Shown: positions 9,279-20,151, numbered from the stretch's first letter. The stretch is DNA of 64,000 bases from Peribacillus sp044761665 (GCF_044761665.1 NZ_JBIWCW010000009.1:50448-114447), one strand, 5' to 3'. Numbers and translations: made by a program. Notes: generated by a model not told the origin, from the sequence alone.

Positions 9279-10059
9279 GTGTCATTTCCCCCCCTTTCCC
9301 TTCTTTTATTGTACGTGAAGGCATCAAAAAAAGCCACGTTTTTCGTTTTTTAGATGCCCTATAAACGTTGATTTAGAGGGATTTCGAATGTATCAAAACA
9401 AGTCCTTTGTTACATTCGGAATATTACATCAATTAAAGGTAGAAAAACAGTGAAATATCATAAATCTCCTTAAACAGCATTTATCGTTTGATATAGAGCA
9501 TACAACTGATTCGATACCTATTACACTAGATCTTTGAAATAACTACCTTAAAACTAGATTATGGAGGTCGCTTTTCTGTGTGTTTCGGATTTTCCCTCTC
9601 CTTTTCTGATGAAGTTTGTACTGTCTTGTCTGGAATTTCTCTACCACTAGTAAGATTTATCGAATTTATTAGTGCGTGTGAAATATTGAAAAAATATAAC
9701 CTACAATTCCCTAAAATAATTCAAAATACCATCCCTTTCATCCGAAACTCTTTAAATTAATTTTAAAGGGCCATATAGATACTTTAGTGAGTTTGATACC
9801 TATAACTCTACTCATTTAAAATAAGCCCTTTAAAACGGAAATATAGAGCTCGTTTTTTTAGTGATTTCTATATTTTTTCTGGATTTATTAACCAGAAAGT
9901 AAATTTAGTTAACTTTGCACAATGCCTTACAATAATTCACTATTTTATTAACCTGAAACCTTTTATAAATTTTACTATAATTATATTATGTAAACTAATA
10001 ATTATCAGTTACACTTGGTAATTTTATTACAAATTCACAAGTGTAAAAGAACTCAAAAA
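9279..10059. other. 781-base interval without a supported gene
   Basis: AT-rich. It contains a possible 60-codon plus-strand frame (9578-9760, GTG start behind TGGAGGTCG) with no recognisable similarity. Directly after it is a perfect 11-bp inverted repeat (9761-9771 and 9825-9835, TTTTAAAGGGC) with a 53-base loop. Neither is enough to call a gene. Confidence 0.4.
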
Positions 10060-11031
10060 TCAGTGAATATAAAAACTTCCTCCATCGATGATTTCAATTT
10101 CCGGAAAATCTTTTAATTGTTCGATTAACTGAAATAGGGCTCCATCCTTTTGCTTTGCTTCTATCATACAATCAAGTTGTGGAAGACTTCCTTTGATATG
10201 CTGTAAAAAATCCATAAACATATTAACATCCACAAAATCAGCATGTGCCCGAAATTCTTTTTCGTTCCTCGGACTTGATATGTGCATTTTGGGTGGTAAT
10301 TTTGAATGATGCCATGTATTGAGAATACGACTCCAGTCTTCAATCCAGTTTTCGTCCTTGGTGTGGTGAGCCAGATAGTGATGATAATCAAATACAAGAG
10401 GTATCCCTAGTTTTTCACATAGGTAGAGAGTCTCCGATAAAGTGAAAGTTGTATCATCATTTTCTAGAATGATCATCCTTTGAAGGGATTCAGGTATTAT
10501 ACCCCAATTATGAATAAATTGTTCTAAAGCCTGTTCATTTTCACCATATCCACCGCCTACATGAAGAACACATCGATGCTCTGGATCCAGACCTATCTTT
10601 TTCAATATCATATAATGCATCTTTAGGGTTTTTAACGACGTTTTTAAGATATCGATATTACTACTATTTAGAATGATGAAATGATCTGGATGAAAATCCA
10701 CTCGCACTCCCGGATGGGATACAAGGAATTCTTTTATCTTGTTTAGCTCATCCGCTATTGGATCGAGATAGTCCCATTCTGGGATTTCAGGATGATTGAC
10801 TAGAGGAATCAACTTAGAAGAAAGGCGAAAGAACTGGATATCATATGCGGTATTATGAATGAGAAGACGCCAGCAATTCTGGAGATTGGAAGCAGATATC
10901 CTTTCAAGCTTTCGTATTGCGGCTTCCTTATCTTTTATCTTGGAAAATTGAGAATAAGTCATTGTTTGAGAAGGAGAACAATTTGGCACATGAGTACTCA
11001 TTGCTACATAACCAAGGCGAATTAAAGTCAA
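10060..11031 (-). CDS. uvsE: UV damage endonuclease UvsE
   Basis: UVDE-family endonuclease that nicks DNA 5' of UV photoproducts and starts alternative excision repair. The TIM-barrel family signatures are clear: RLGYVAMSTHVPNCSPSQTMTYSQF at the N-terminus, NCWRLLIHNTAYDIQFFRLSSKLIPL, VDFHPDHFIILNSS, LHVGGGYGENEQALEQF, LENDDTTFTL and the metal ligands in VFDYHHYLAHH and KMHISSPRNEKEFRAHADFVD. The start is TTG, preceded by AAGGGAG at normal distance; there is no better ATG. The length of 323 aa fits UvsE of Bacillus, and the gene is monocistronic. Confidence 0.93.
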   Translation of the reverse strand: MTLIRLGYVAMSTHVPNCSPSQTMTYSQFSKIKDKEAAIRKLERISASNLQNCWRLLIHNTAYDIQFFRLSSKLIPLVNHPEIPEWDYLDPIADELNKIKEFLVSHPGVRVDFHPDHFIILNSSNIDILKTSLKTLKMHYMILKKIGLDPEHRCVLHVGGGYGENEQALEQFIHNWGIIPESLQRMIILENDDTTFTLSETLYLCEKLGIPLVFDYHHYLAHHTKDENWIEDWSRILNTWHHSKLPPKMHISSPRNEKEFRAHADFVDVNMFMDFLQHIKGSLPQLDCMIEAKQKDGALFQLIEQLKDFPEIEIIDGGSFYIH

Positions 11032-11138
11032 AACGAAAACTCCCTTGTATTTCTTTTAATGAAAGTATTCCCATAACTATCATTATTATTACAAGCTGTA
11101 CTTTGATAAATGAATGAGAAAATCATACAAGGAACAAA

Positions 11139-11168
11139 AAAAGATGCTAGGTAAGCAAGCACCTTTTT
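11139..11168 (-). terminator. Terminator after the PCYCGC lipoprotein
   Basis: GGTGC and GCATC (one G-U pair) enclose a ten-base loop, with T-runs following on the minus strand. It precedes the uvsE start region. Confidence 0.55.
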
Positions 11169-11180
11169 GGTCTAATACAA

Positions 11181-11678
11181 TTATACTTCAGGAGTTGGTG
11201 TTGGTTTCGCATATCCTTTTTTATAAGCTTTGTCGACTTTGGTCCGAATATCCTTAATCGTCATTCCATCATTTAAATCTAAAATGGATTGGGCAGCTAT
11301 TTCTAAGCATACTCCGCATTTCGTTCCATGATCATCCCACACCACTGCTCCATTTTTTTTATTTTCATGGATAAAACAATCGTAATTGTTTTTATGATTC
11401 GCTTCCTCCCCACAACCACAATAGCACGGTATTTTTTCTAGTAGTTCCTGGTTTTGGGCAACGGCAAGATAGATGGTTTTCATATCTTCAGGTTTTCCAG
11501 TAAGAAATTCTGGTGCAGTAGCTTTGTCACTAGTCTCTTCCTGAACATCTCCGGAAACATCATGTGCATGTTCTGTATGACTAGCTTCTTTTTCATCTAC
11601 ATGTTTTTCTTCAGAACAGGCTGAAAGTAATAAAGATGAACAAATACCTAGAGTTAAAGCAGTATATTTCAGTTTCAT
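11181..11678 (-). CDS. PCYCGC-motif lipoprotein
   Basis: 165-aa predicted lipoprotein. The signal peptide ends in the lipobox LSACS (Cys about residue 21), followed by a His/Glu/Asp-rich linker and then the family-defining PCYCGCGEEANHKNNYDCFI with further Cys at GTKCGVCLEIA. These proteins are anchored outside the membrane in Bacillaceae. The six regularly placed Cys suggest metal binding, but the function has not been established. The terminal part ends in a repeated Pro-Thr tail. It sits downstream of the formate dehydrogenase cluster but behind a strong terminator, so it is a separate transcription unit. Confidence 0.85.
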   Translation of the reverse strand: MKLKYTALTLGICSSLLLSACSEEKHVDEKEASHTEHAHDVSGDVQEETSDKATAPEFLTGKPEDMKTIYLAVAQNQELLEKIPCYCGCGEEANHKNNYDCFIHENKKNGAVVWDDHGTKCGVCLEIAAQSILDLNDGMTIKDIRTKVDKAYKKGYAKPTPTPEV

Positions 11679-11760
11679 TTCAACACTCCTTGAGAATATT
11701 GGTTACCCTTATTTTATGTTTAAAAATGACAAACTACAAGTAGATTCGTCGGAATGAAAC

Positions 11761-11801
11761 CATTAAAAAGGGACCTTCAGCAAAAAGATCCCTTTTTAAT
11801 G
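11761..11801. terminator. Strong terminator after the DUF1641 gene
   Basis: Perfect 13-bp arms (CATTAAAAAGGGA and its complement) with a 15-base loop. The A/T ends make it functional in either direction. It separates the yrhD-like gene from the lipoprotein gene. Confidence 0.8.
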
Positions 11802-12509
11802 CTATTGATTCGTGTTTCTTGGTTGTTTATTTCTCATTGATATCAGCGGAATCGTTATGAGGGAAGCCCCGGCTGCAATCCATAACCATTTATTGCTTTT
11901 TCTCGATTCTCTTCCGCCTTTACTGGGCATGCTTGAGCCGAAATCTTTCTTTGCTGTCGGCCTTTGAATATTCGCCTGTTCATTTTCTTTATGATATTGC
12001 TGATTTTCAGGTAATTGAGTGGTTCGTTCTAACTCACTTGTGTCTTCTCCCATTCCCTTTAAGAAGGTCATCAATAATGTCATAGCTTGTTTTATTTCTT
12101 TATCATTTAACGAACGTACTATGGAAAGATAGCTAGGTTTTTCACCAGATTTTTCTATTTCAGCAACCCTAGCTATTCCTGAATTCACCTTCAAAATAAG
12201 TGGTTCAAGTTGTTTAACATTTAGTGTCCCTAATGTTCCAAGCATGAGAAGTATATTTTTTAACGTATTGGCTGTTTCAGGAGTATCAGCCGTTTTGACC
12301 AGGATATCAAGTACTTTATCCCCTTCCTTTAGCAGGCTGTTGACCATGGAAAGTATTCCACGGTCCTGCATGCCCTTCATGACTTCAAACGTTTCTTTTA
12401 TGACTTCTTTATTTTGAAGGAGAGTTTTTTCAATATCTTCGAACTCAATTTTTCGAACATCTTCTTCGCTTAGTTCCATACGATTGATTACTTTGGTCGC
12501 TTTAGCCAC
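11802..12509 (-). CDS. yrhD: DUF1641 protein, formate-dehydrogenase associated (YrhD-like)
   Basis: 235-aa DUF1641 protein. The core (about residues 20-150) has the repetitive helical pattern of the family, with MQDRGILSMVNSLLKEGDKVLDILVKTADTPETANTLKNILLMLGTLG. After a polar linker the C-terminus ends in one membrane segment (NKWLWIAAGASLITIPLIS) plus a basic tail, which makes it longer than B. subtilis YrhD. Its start overlaps the end of the formate dehydrogenase gene by 8 bases, the same order as yrhE-yrhD. I infer an accessory role for the dehydrogenase, possibly tethering it to the membrane. Confidence 0.85.
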   Translation of the reverse strand: MAKATKVINRMELSEEDVRKIEFEDIEKTLLQNKEVIKETFEVMKGMQDRGILSMVNSLLKEGDKVLDILVKTADTPETANTLKNILLMLGTLGTLNVKQLEPLILKVNSGIARVAEIEKSGEKPSYLSIVRSLNDKEIKQAMTLLMTFLKGMGEDTSELERTTQLPENQQYHKENEQANIQRPTAKKDFGSSMPSKGGRESRKSNKWLWIAAGASLITIPLISMRNKQPRNTNQ

Positions 12510-15455
12510 GGTTCCTCACCTCCTTTTTTATTTTTAAGAGGTCGCCAGGGAAAATATAATCTTCACGGGCCCATTTTTTCTGAACTTGTACTCCGATTTG
12601 TGGCTGAGGATTCCCATTACGATGGTTGATGCTAGGTAATGGATTTTCTCCTTTAGCTTTCAACACTTCCATCTTGGCCTGTACTTCTTTATAGGCCGGT
12701 GTATCTGTGTCTTTATCAGCATAGCTGCTGGTCAAAAAGTTGATGGCGCCGTCTCCCGAATCATTCATTGGCAAGTAGACCTCTTTACCTTTCACTCGAT
12801 CGGTAATGAGACATTGTACCTTCACATTTCCGTATGGAGATGAAAGACGGACTAGAGTACCGTCTTCAAGACCTCTTTCTTCTGCCAATTCAGGTGAAAC
12901 TTCAAGAAATGCCCTTGGCGTTTTGGATGTGATGCCTTTCGATTTATAGGTTAGATTGCCTTCATGGAAATGTTCTAGTAATCGGCCGTTATTCACATGG
13001 ATATCATATTCCTCCCCAAAGTCCACTGGTTCCGACCATTCAACAGGGAACAACCGGGCTCTTCCATCCGGGAATGGGAAGTCTTCTGTAAATAGAAGAG
13101 GAGTATCTTGGCCATCAGCTGCAACAGGCCATTGTATCCTTCTAGTCGTTCATAGCTGACGCCTGCATAAATTGGTGATAAGCGAGCAGCCTCGTCCATG
13201 ATTTCACCTGGGTGAGCATAATTCCATCCGGCACCTAAACTATTCGCTACTTCCATGATGATCTGCCAATCAGGATTAGATTCGCCAAGTGGTTCAAAGA
13301 CTTGATACAACCTTTGGATACGACGCTCTGTATTGGTGAAGGTTCCTTCTTTTTCGAAACTTGGGCTTGCTGGAAGGACTACATCTGCAAATTCTGCAGT
13401 TTTTGATAAAAAGATATCTTGCACGACGAAAAAGTCCAGCTTTTCAAAGGCTTCATGCACATAATTGATATTGGAGTCAACCAACCCCATATCTTCCCCT
13501 TTTAAATACATGGCTTTCAAAGTGCCTTCATGAATGCCCTCGACCATTTCATGATTGTTAAGACCTGGTTTAGCAGGTACTGAGGTGCCCCATATTTTCT
13601 CATATTTAGCTCTTACATTTTTATCCGTGACATATTCATAGCCTGGAAGTTTATCCGGCGTACTACCAAAGTCACTAGCGCCTTGCACATTATTATGCCC
13701 ACGTAAAGGATACGTTCCTGTGCCTGGTTTACCATAGTTGCCTGTTATTAGCATTAGGTTGGAAATGGCTGTACTTGTATCACTTCCGCCTATATGTTGA
13801 GTGACGCCCATAGCCCAAAGGGAAACCGCAGTATTTGCTTCGTGAAGCGCTTCTGCAATTACAATAAGATCATGTTTGCTTACTCCAGTAGCCTTTTCTG
13901 CGTAATCCATTGTATAAGGCTCAAGGCTTCTAATATATTCATCCATGCCATTAACACGTTCCCGGATGAATTTTTCATCCGTCCAGCCTTTATCAATGAT
14001 ATATTTGGACACAGCTGATAACCAGACGATATCTGAGCCTGGTGCTGGTTGAATGAATAAGTCGGAGCGCTCCGCCATTTCATGTTTTCTGATATCCGCA
14101 ACAATTAATTTTTGTTTACCGAGTTTATGTGAACGTTTGACTCTAGTCGATAGAACAGGATGAGATTCAGACGTGTTCGATCCAATAATCAAAACCAGTT
14201 CAGATTTCTCTATGTCTTTGATTCCACCTGTATCTCCACCATATCCAACGGTCCTGAATAGACCCACTGTCGCTGGATTTTGACAGTATCTTGAACAATT
14301 ATCAATGTTATTGGTGCCAATGACGCTCCTGGCCAATTTTTGCATCAAGTAGGATTCTTCATTTGTACACTTAGAAGAAGAAATGAAAGCTAAAGAATCC
14401 GGTCCATTTTCTTTTTTGATTTCAGTAAACTTTTTGCTAATAAGATTTAAGGCTTCTTCCCATTCGGCTTCACGGAAAGCATTTCCTTCTCTGATAAGAG
14501 GTTTAGTTAGCCTTTCTTCACTATTCACGAAATCCCAACCGAATTTACCTTTTACACAAGTGGAAATACCATTTGCAGGTGCTTCTGCATGTGGTTCCAC
14601 TTTTAGGATTTTTCGATCTTTTGTCCATACATCGAAACTACATCCTACGCCACAATATGTACATACAGTCTTAGTCTTTTTGATTCTAGCATCACGCATG
14701 GCAGATTCCATATCAGAAATCGCAAGGATAGAGCCATATCCAGTTTCAACGTTTTTCGTGATTTCAATCATAGGTCGAAGCGTTTGTTTAGCAATGCCTG
14801 TTAAAAAGCCCGCTTCCCCTTCCATTCCTTTTTCCATCATTGCGTTGCAAGGGCAAACGGTTGCACAATGACCACATGATACACATGAAGATTCATTGAT
14901 TGGAACATTATTATCCCAAATGACACGTGGTCTTTTCGCTTCCCAATCTATCGTCAAGGTTTCCGTTACCTGTACATCTTGGCATGCTTCCACACACCGA
15001 CCGCAGAGTATGCATTGATCAGGGTCATAGCGGTAAAATGGATTAGATGAATCCACTTCATATGGTTTTTGATCAAATGGTACACTTTGGTGATTAACTT
15101 TCATTTCCTTCACGGTATTATGTATTTCACAACTGCCGTTATTATAATCACAAACCGTACAGTATAATTCATGGTTATATAATATCTTATCCATAGCCAT
15201 TACCTGTGCTTCCTTCACATCAGATGCTAGCGTATCAATAACATCTCCATCTTTGATTTGAGTTGAGCAGGATCTTACAAGTTCCCCGTTCACACTAACC
15301 AGACATGTATCACATGTTTCAATTGGCCCTAGACTAGGGTGATAACAAACAGTTGGAACCTCTATGGAACTTTCATTAAGCATTTGTAATACTGTTTGAC
15401 CGCCATCGAGAACTGTCTCGGCTCCATTAATTTTGATATGGACTTTTTCTTGCAA
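12502..15455 (-). pseudogene. yrhE: Formate dehydrogenase alpha subunit (YrhE-like) with one frameshift
   Basis: Molybdopterin formate dehydrogenase, about 984 residues when both frames are joined, the usual family length. Domains in order: 2Fe-2S ferredoxin (CYHPSLGPIETCDTCLVS), ferredoxin clusters (CILCGRCVEACQ; CVSCGHCATVCPC), MopB 4Fe-4S (CTYCGVGC), and the active-site region NNIDNCSRYC with Cys where some relatives have selenocysteine. The frame breaks at 13131-13140: upstream code ends correctly at RLEG and the expected continuation QWPVAADGQD is in another frame, consistent with loss of one base. The C-terminal molybdopterin-binding piece (12502-13053 frame) is otherwise intact. The start is TTG behind AGGAGGAG. 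This is either a young pseudogene or an assembly error. Confidence 0.88.
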
Positions 15456-15660
15456 AATAAACTCCTCCTAATACATTCATAAATCTAATTTACCCTGCTT
15501 AAAATTCCATTAAACTTGTTAAAATCAAGGAAAAATGTTTTTCCATAGGTTACTTACTTAAAAGCGGTCCACGTACAATGAAAGGTCCAGATAGCAGAAT
15601 CATAATAAAAAAGAAGAACACAATGAAGGTTCTTCCTTTTGGTATTCTATGAGAAATCAA

Positions 15661-17667
15661 TCAATTGATATCACTTTTTAATACGAATGAACTTAATGGT
15701 GTGACGTTTACATGACTACCCTCTATCTCAAGTATTGTTTCAAGACCCGCTCTCTTTCCATTCGCTAAAAGAGACCACTTTTTAGGCTGAGGTAAAGGAA
15801 TATTGATGGAATGCCAGTTCGCATTATGAATGACGGTAATAAGTGAAGATTCTGTCATTAAAGAATAGGCAATTACATTTGCGGGTGCTTCGAGAAATGT
15901 TAAGTGTTGCTCAATCTCCTCAGCTGAGGTAAGCCCAAATACAGAATGTTGTTTCCGTAGGGCAATTAATCCTTTTACATATTCTACTTCTTGGTCGAAC
16001 TCTGCTCTTCGTTTCCAATCCAGGCGATTAACCCAATCGGATGATTGATAGCTATTTTCATCACCATCTTTTGTTCGCATGAATTCTTGACCGGCATGTA
16101 TCATGGGGATACCCTGTGACAGTAAGACTATGGAAGTTGCCAACTTATGCATCTGTTTCCGTTCTTCATCGGACGCTTCAGGATTGGTGATTAAAAGTTT
16201 ATCCCATAAAGTGTAATTATCATGGGCCTCCACATAGTTAATGACCTGGGAGGGGGTCTGGTACGTAGCTATATGATCTTCATACTTCAATCCTCCGGCG
16301 ATACCTTTTTTTATAATATCCTCCATCCCGTGTTTGCCATTAACGAAGCCCTTATCATGCTTTTCCATAACAAAACCTTTCAAACCATCCCGAATGGCGT
16401 CATTAAAATGAGCAACCCTCGGCATTTTATTCGCATTCTTTTGGTTTGCCTTCTTTGTAGCCTCAAGTGGTGTATTCATATCCCACCCTTCACCTAACAA
16501 AATGATGGTCGGGTCAATTTCATGAATAGCTTTTGCTACTTCATTCATCGTCTCCACGTCATGAACGCCCATGAGATCGAATCGGAAACCATCGATATGA
16601 TACTCTTTTGCCCAATAAACCACGGAATCGACAATGAATTTACGCATCATTTTATGTTCGGAAGCTGTATCGTTTCCGACACCAGTTCCGTTAGACAGTG
16701 TTCCATCTTCGTTATAACGGAAATAATAATTTGGAACGAGTTTATTAAAATTCGAGTCATCGACAGTATAAACATGGTTGAAAACCACATCCATGATGAC
16801 CCGTAAACCTTGGTCATGCAAGGATTGAATCATCTGTTTTAACTCTCTGATTCTTAGCTTAGGTTCATAAGGGTCAGTCGAATAGGAGCCTTCTGGTGCA
16901 TTATAATTCTTAGGATCGTAACCCCAGTTATATTGAGGCTCAATTAAATTTGTTTCATCTACTGTTGCAAAATCAAAAATGGGGATGAATTGTACATGAG
17001 TGACACCTAAATCCTTAATATGATCGATCCCTGTTTTCATACCATAAGGGCTTTTTGTTCCTGTTTCAGTCACTCCTAAATATTTTCCTTTATGCTGAAT
17101 TCCACTGTCTGGATGTATCGATAAATCGCGGATATGAAGTTCATATATGATGGCGTCCTCAGGTTTGGCTAACGGTGGTTTTTCAGCAGTCCATTTTTGC
17201 GGATTAGTATCTTCTAAATTAACGACGACACCTTTATCTCCATTGATTGTGACAGCACGGACATATGGATCCACGGCTTCATTCCATACATCGCCAACTT
17301 TCACTTTGTATGTATAAATTAAGCCATCTTGGTTGCCGGATACTTCACTTGTCCACGTCCCCTTCTCAGATCGCTGCATATCAATTTCAGTTCCTTCTGA
17401 ATCGTCCCAGCTTTTATAGGTAACTAGCTTGGCTTCAGTTGAAGAAGGGGCCCAAAGGCAAAATGTTGTTTTATCGTGTTGAAAATTGTTTCCTAAATCA
17501 ACTCCGTCATAATAATAAAGTTTATCCAATTCCTTTGGGCTTATCGGCTCAATTTTTGCAACTGGCAAGGAATCAAGCATATTTTCTATTTCATTTTCCT
17601 TTGGTGTTTGGTTGGTATTTTCCTCTTCAAAATAAGAAAGTGAATCTTTAATAAGCCACTCCTCCAA
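15661..17667 (-). CDS. amyX: Type I pullulanase
   Basis: GH13 debranching enzyme cleaving alpha-1,6 links of pullulan or glycogen-like polymers, predicted cytoplasmic because no signal peptide is seen. The domain order is a short N-terminus with the pullulanase signature YYDGVDLGNNF, a CBM48 domain (TFCLWAPSSTEAKLVTYK), then the barrel with region I DVVFNH, region II GFRFDLMGV (nucleophile Asp), region III LLGEGWD (acid Glu) and region IV VEAHDN. The length of 668 aa is slightly shorter than B. subtilis AmyX. The frame opens at TTG (17667) with only a modest AGGAA site. It is monocistronic, with a 205-base gap before the formate dehydrogenase gene. Confidence 0.92.
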   Translation of the reverse strand: MEEWLIKDSLSYFEEENTNQTPKENEIENMLDSLPVAKIEPISPKELDKLYYYDGVDLGNNFQHDKTTFCLWAPSSTEAKLVTYKSWDDSEGTEIDMQRSEKGTWTSEVSGNQDGLIYTYKVKVGDVWNEAVDPYVRAVTINGDKGVVVNLEDTNPQKWTAEKPPLAKPEDAIIYELHIRDLSIHPDSGIQHKGKYLGVTETGTKSPYGMKTGIDHIKDLGVTHVQFIPIFDFATVDETNLIEPQYNWGYDPKNYNAPEGSYSTDPYEPKLRIRELKQMIQSLHDQGLRVIMDVVFNHVYTVDDSNFNKLVPNYYFRYNEDGTLSNGTGVGNDTASEHKMMRKFIVDSVVYWAKEYHIDGFRFDLMGVHDVETMNEVAKAIHEIDPTIILLGEGWDMNTPLEATKKANQKNANKMPRVAHFNDAIRDGLKGFVMEKHDKGFVNGKHGMEDIIKKGIAGGLKYEDHIATYQTPSQVINYVEAHDNYTLWDKLLITNPEASDEERKQMHKLATSIVLLSQGIPMIHAGQEFMRTKDGDENSYQSSDWVNRLDWKRRAEFDQEVEYVKGLIALRKQHSVFGLTSAEEIEQHLTFLEAPANVIAYSLMTESSLITVIHNANWHSINIPLPQPKKWSLLANGKRAGLETILEIEGSHVNVTPLSSFVLKSDIN

Positions 17668-17971
17668 TGAAATTCCTGTTATGAAATAGGAATGCGTTTT
17701 TTTTATATACTATTTTACCTTTTTATGAATGTTCCTAATTAAAAGTACTTTCCTTTTAATTCCACAAGCGTATGGATCTCAAACATCAAAAGTATTTACC
17801 AATACTATATTTTATTAGTCTCTTTTAAAGAAGTAAGTCCTTACTAATATTACTGATTTCTGAAGCCTCTGTCATTCCCCCCCCATTAAAATAAAAGCAC
17901 CTTATTAATAGTAGAAGTTATCAAAACCGAATAATTAATTTTAACTAGTACTCTTTAATTAATAATATTAA
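17668..17971. other. Intergenic interval, nothing supported
   Basis: AT-rich interval between the pullulanase start and the clpE terminator. I see no open frame with a ribosome site and no structured element. Confidence 0.4.
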
Positions 17972-18012
17972 GAAATGCCCCCATTACAGGCATACTGTAT
18001 TGGGGGCATTTC
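17972..18012. terminator. Terminator after clpE
   Basis: Perfect 12-bp arms GAAATGCCCCCA and complement, with a 17-base spacer that can form a smaller hairpin. It lies directly after the clpE stop region. Confidence 0.75.
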
Positions 18013-18021
18013 TAGTTTCAA

Positions 18022-20151
18022 TCATCGTGAGTTGATTATTTTCAATTGGTCATCTTCAATAACAGCCTTGAAATTTTTCACTTCGGGCTGTTCAAAAATG
18101 TAATCGGTAATACCATCTTCCAGCTGTTCTTGGATAACACGTCGGAGAGGTCTTGCACCGAATTTTGGGTGATAACCCAATTCAATCAGTTTTTGCTTCG
18201 CTTCATTAGTAACGACTAATGATAAGTCTTGGGCAGCTAGGGTCACTTCAAGCTCATGAATCATGATATCGACAATTTGTAATAGGTCCTCTCTCTTCAG
18301 TGCTGAGAATTCAATAATACTGTCAAAGCGATTTAAAAATTCCGGTTTAAAGAAGCTACCTAATGCTTGCAGGATTGAAGCTTCTTCCACTGCTGTACTC
18401 GTTCCGAATCCCATAACTTTTTGTTTTTCCCCAACTCCGGCATTGCTTGTCATGATAATGACTGTATCTTTAAAGGTCACAGTCCTTCCTTGACTATCAG
18501 TTAGACGGCCGTCCTCTAGAATTTGCAAGAACATATGCATGACATCAGGGTGGGCTTTCTCAATTTCATCCAATAAAATAATGCTGTAAGGTTTACGACG
18601 TACTTTCTCGGTTAATTGACCTGCTTCCTCATGGCCTACATAACCTGGAGGAGAACCAATCAATTTAGAAACACTATGTTTCTCCATGAATTCGCTCATA
18701 TCTAAACGAATCATCGCTTCCTTATCACCAAACAGTTCTTCTGCTAGAGTTTTAGCCAATTCTGTTTTACCCACACCTGTTGGTCCAACAAAAAGGAAAG
18801 AACCTGTCGGACGGTTTTTGAATTTCAAACCTGCACGACTTCTTCTTACAGCTTTAGAAACCTTTTTAACCGCTTCTTCTTGGCCGATAACTTTTTTCAT
18901 TAAATCCTCTTGTAGATGGATCATTTTGTTTTGTTCATCTTCCTGCAGTTTGCCCACAGGGATTCCAGTTTTTTGTTCGATAATCCTTTGAATATCTTCT
19001 TGAGTGACAAGTGGTTTATTGGAAGTCGCTCCAGCATGCAAGGATTTTTCCAACTTTTCTTCTTCATCTCGCAATTCAGCAGCTTTTTCGTAAGCTTCTT
19101 CTTTTAGTGCCTTTTCTTTTTCTTTGTAGATTTGTTCAAGGCGCTGTTTAATTTCATGTTCTTGACTATCTTCAATCGTCAAGTTTTGTCTTGAACCTGC
19201 TTCGTCCATTAAATCGATTGCTTTGTCTGGAAGGAATCGATCTTGAATGTAACGGTGTGAAAGTTCCACGGCTGCTTTCAGCGCTTCCTCACTGTAAGTT
19301 ACTCCATGAAATGCCTCGTAGCTATCTTTCAAACCTTGTAAAATGACTATAGCTTCTTCCGTAGTAGGCTCATCCACCTGCACAGGCTGGAATCTACGTT
19401 CAAGGGCGCCATCTTTTTCAATTTTCCGATATTCAGAAAGGGTAGTTGCTCCGACAAGCTGAAGTTCACCGCGAGATAATGCTGGTTTTAAAATGTTCCC
19501 TGCATCCATTGAACCTTCAGCTGAACCAGCACCAACGATTTGGTGTATTTCATCAATGAATAAAATGATATTTTTTCTTTCTTGTAGCTCACCGATCAAT
19601 TGCTTTACCCTTTCCTCGAATTGACCACGGATTCCTGTATTCGTAACTAGCGATGCCATATCAAGGGAATAGACCAATTTATTCCGTAATTTTTTAGGCA
19701 CTTTTCCTTCCACAATCGCTAAAGCTAATCCTTCTGCAATGGCTGTTTTACCTACACCGGGCTCACCGATTAAAACAGGATTGTTTTTATTACGTCTGTT
19801 CAACACTTCAATGACTCTTTTTATCTCTTCATTCCTTCCGATAACCGGATCAATCAGTCCTGCTTTTGCCGCATCGGTCAGATTGTGTCCGTACTCATCA
19901 AGCAGTCCTCCGTCCTTGTTTTCCTGAGCCGGTTTTTGTTGAGGAATGTTGCTATTATTAAATGGATTGAATGAATTTGAAAATCCGTCGAATTGGAATT
20001 TCCCTGTATCCATGCCTTCCATGGCTGCACCAAGTTTATTTCGCTCTTCCTTATAACAAGTGGAGCACAGGTTAACATTATGCTGTTGCCCATTCATATG
20101 GAGATGAACCTGGATATTCGCTTGGTTTTCATGACATTTTTCACATAACAT
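18022..20151 (-). CDS. clpE: ATP-dependent Clp protease ATP-binding subunit ClpE
   Basis: HSP100 unfoldase that delivers substrates to ClpP. It is identified as ClpE, not ClpC, by the N-terminal zinc finger (CEKCHENQ...CSTCYKEE, four Cys) in place of a Clp-N repeat domain. Two AAA modules follow: first Walker A GEPGVGKT with Walker B IILFIDEIH, a UVR-like middle coiled region (EKALKEEAYEKAAELRDEEEKLE), then second Walker A GPTGVGKT with IILLDEIEKAHPDV and the C-terminal D2-small domain. The length of 709 aa is typical. A strong AAAGGAGGAG site precedes the ATG. Two CtsR boxes at the promoter show that it is heat/stress induced. Confidence 0.96.
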   Translation of the reverse strand: MLCEKCHENQANIQVHLHMNGQQHNVNLCSTCYKEERNKLGAAMEGMDTGKFQFDGFSNSFNPFNNSNIPQQKPAQENKDGGLLDEYGHNLTDAAKAGLIDPVIGRNEEIKRVIEVLNRRNKNNPVLIGEPGVGKTAIAEGLALAIVEGKVPKKLRNKLVYSLDMASLVTNTGIRGQFEERVKQLIGELQERKNIILFIDEIHQIVGAGSAEGSMDAGNILKPALSRGELQLVGATTLSEYRKIEKDGALERRFQPVQVDEPTTEEAIVILQGLKDSYEAFHGVTYSEEALKAAVELSHRYIQDRFLPDKAIDLMDEAGSRQNLTIEDSQEHEIKQRLEQIYKEKEKALKEEAYEKAAELRDEEEKLEKSLHAGATSNKPLVTQEDIQRIIEQKTGIPVGKLQEDEQNKMIHLQEDLMKKVIGQEEAVKKVSKAVRRSRAGLKFKNRPTGSFLFVGPTGVGKTELAKTLAEELFGDKEAMIRLDMSEFMEKHSVSKLIGSPPGYVGHEEAGQLTEKVRRKPYSIILLDEIEKAHPDVMHMFLQILEDGRLTDSQGRTVTFKDTVIIMTSNAGVGEKQKVMGFGTSTAVEEASILQALGSFFKPEFLNRFDSIIEFSALKREDLLQIVDIMIHELEVTLAAQDLSLVVTNEAKQKLIELGYHPKFGARPLRRVIQEQLEDGITDYIFEQPEVKNFKAVIEDDQLKIINSR

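Noticed and set aside
9578..9760. 60-codon plus-strand frame
   Set aside because: The ribosome site is fair but composition and lack of any recognisable pattern make it too weak to call a gene; kept only as an observation.
14383..14871. 162-codon plus-strand frame inside the formate dehydrogenase gene
   Set aside because: It is fully antisense to conserved iron-sulfur and MopB coding sequence.
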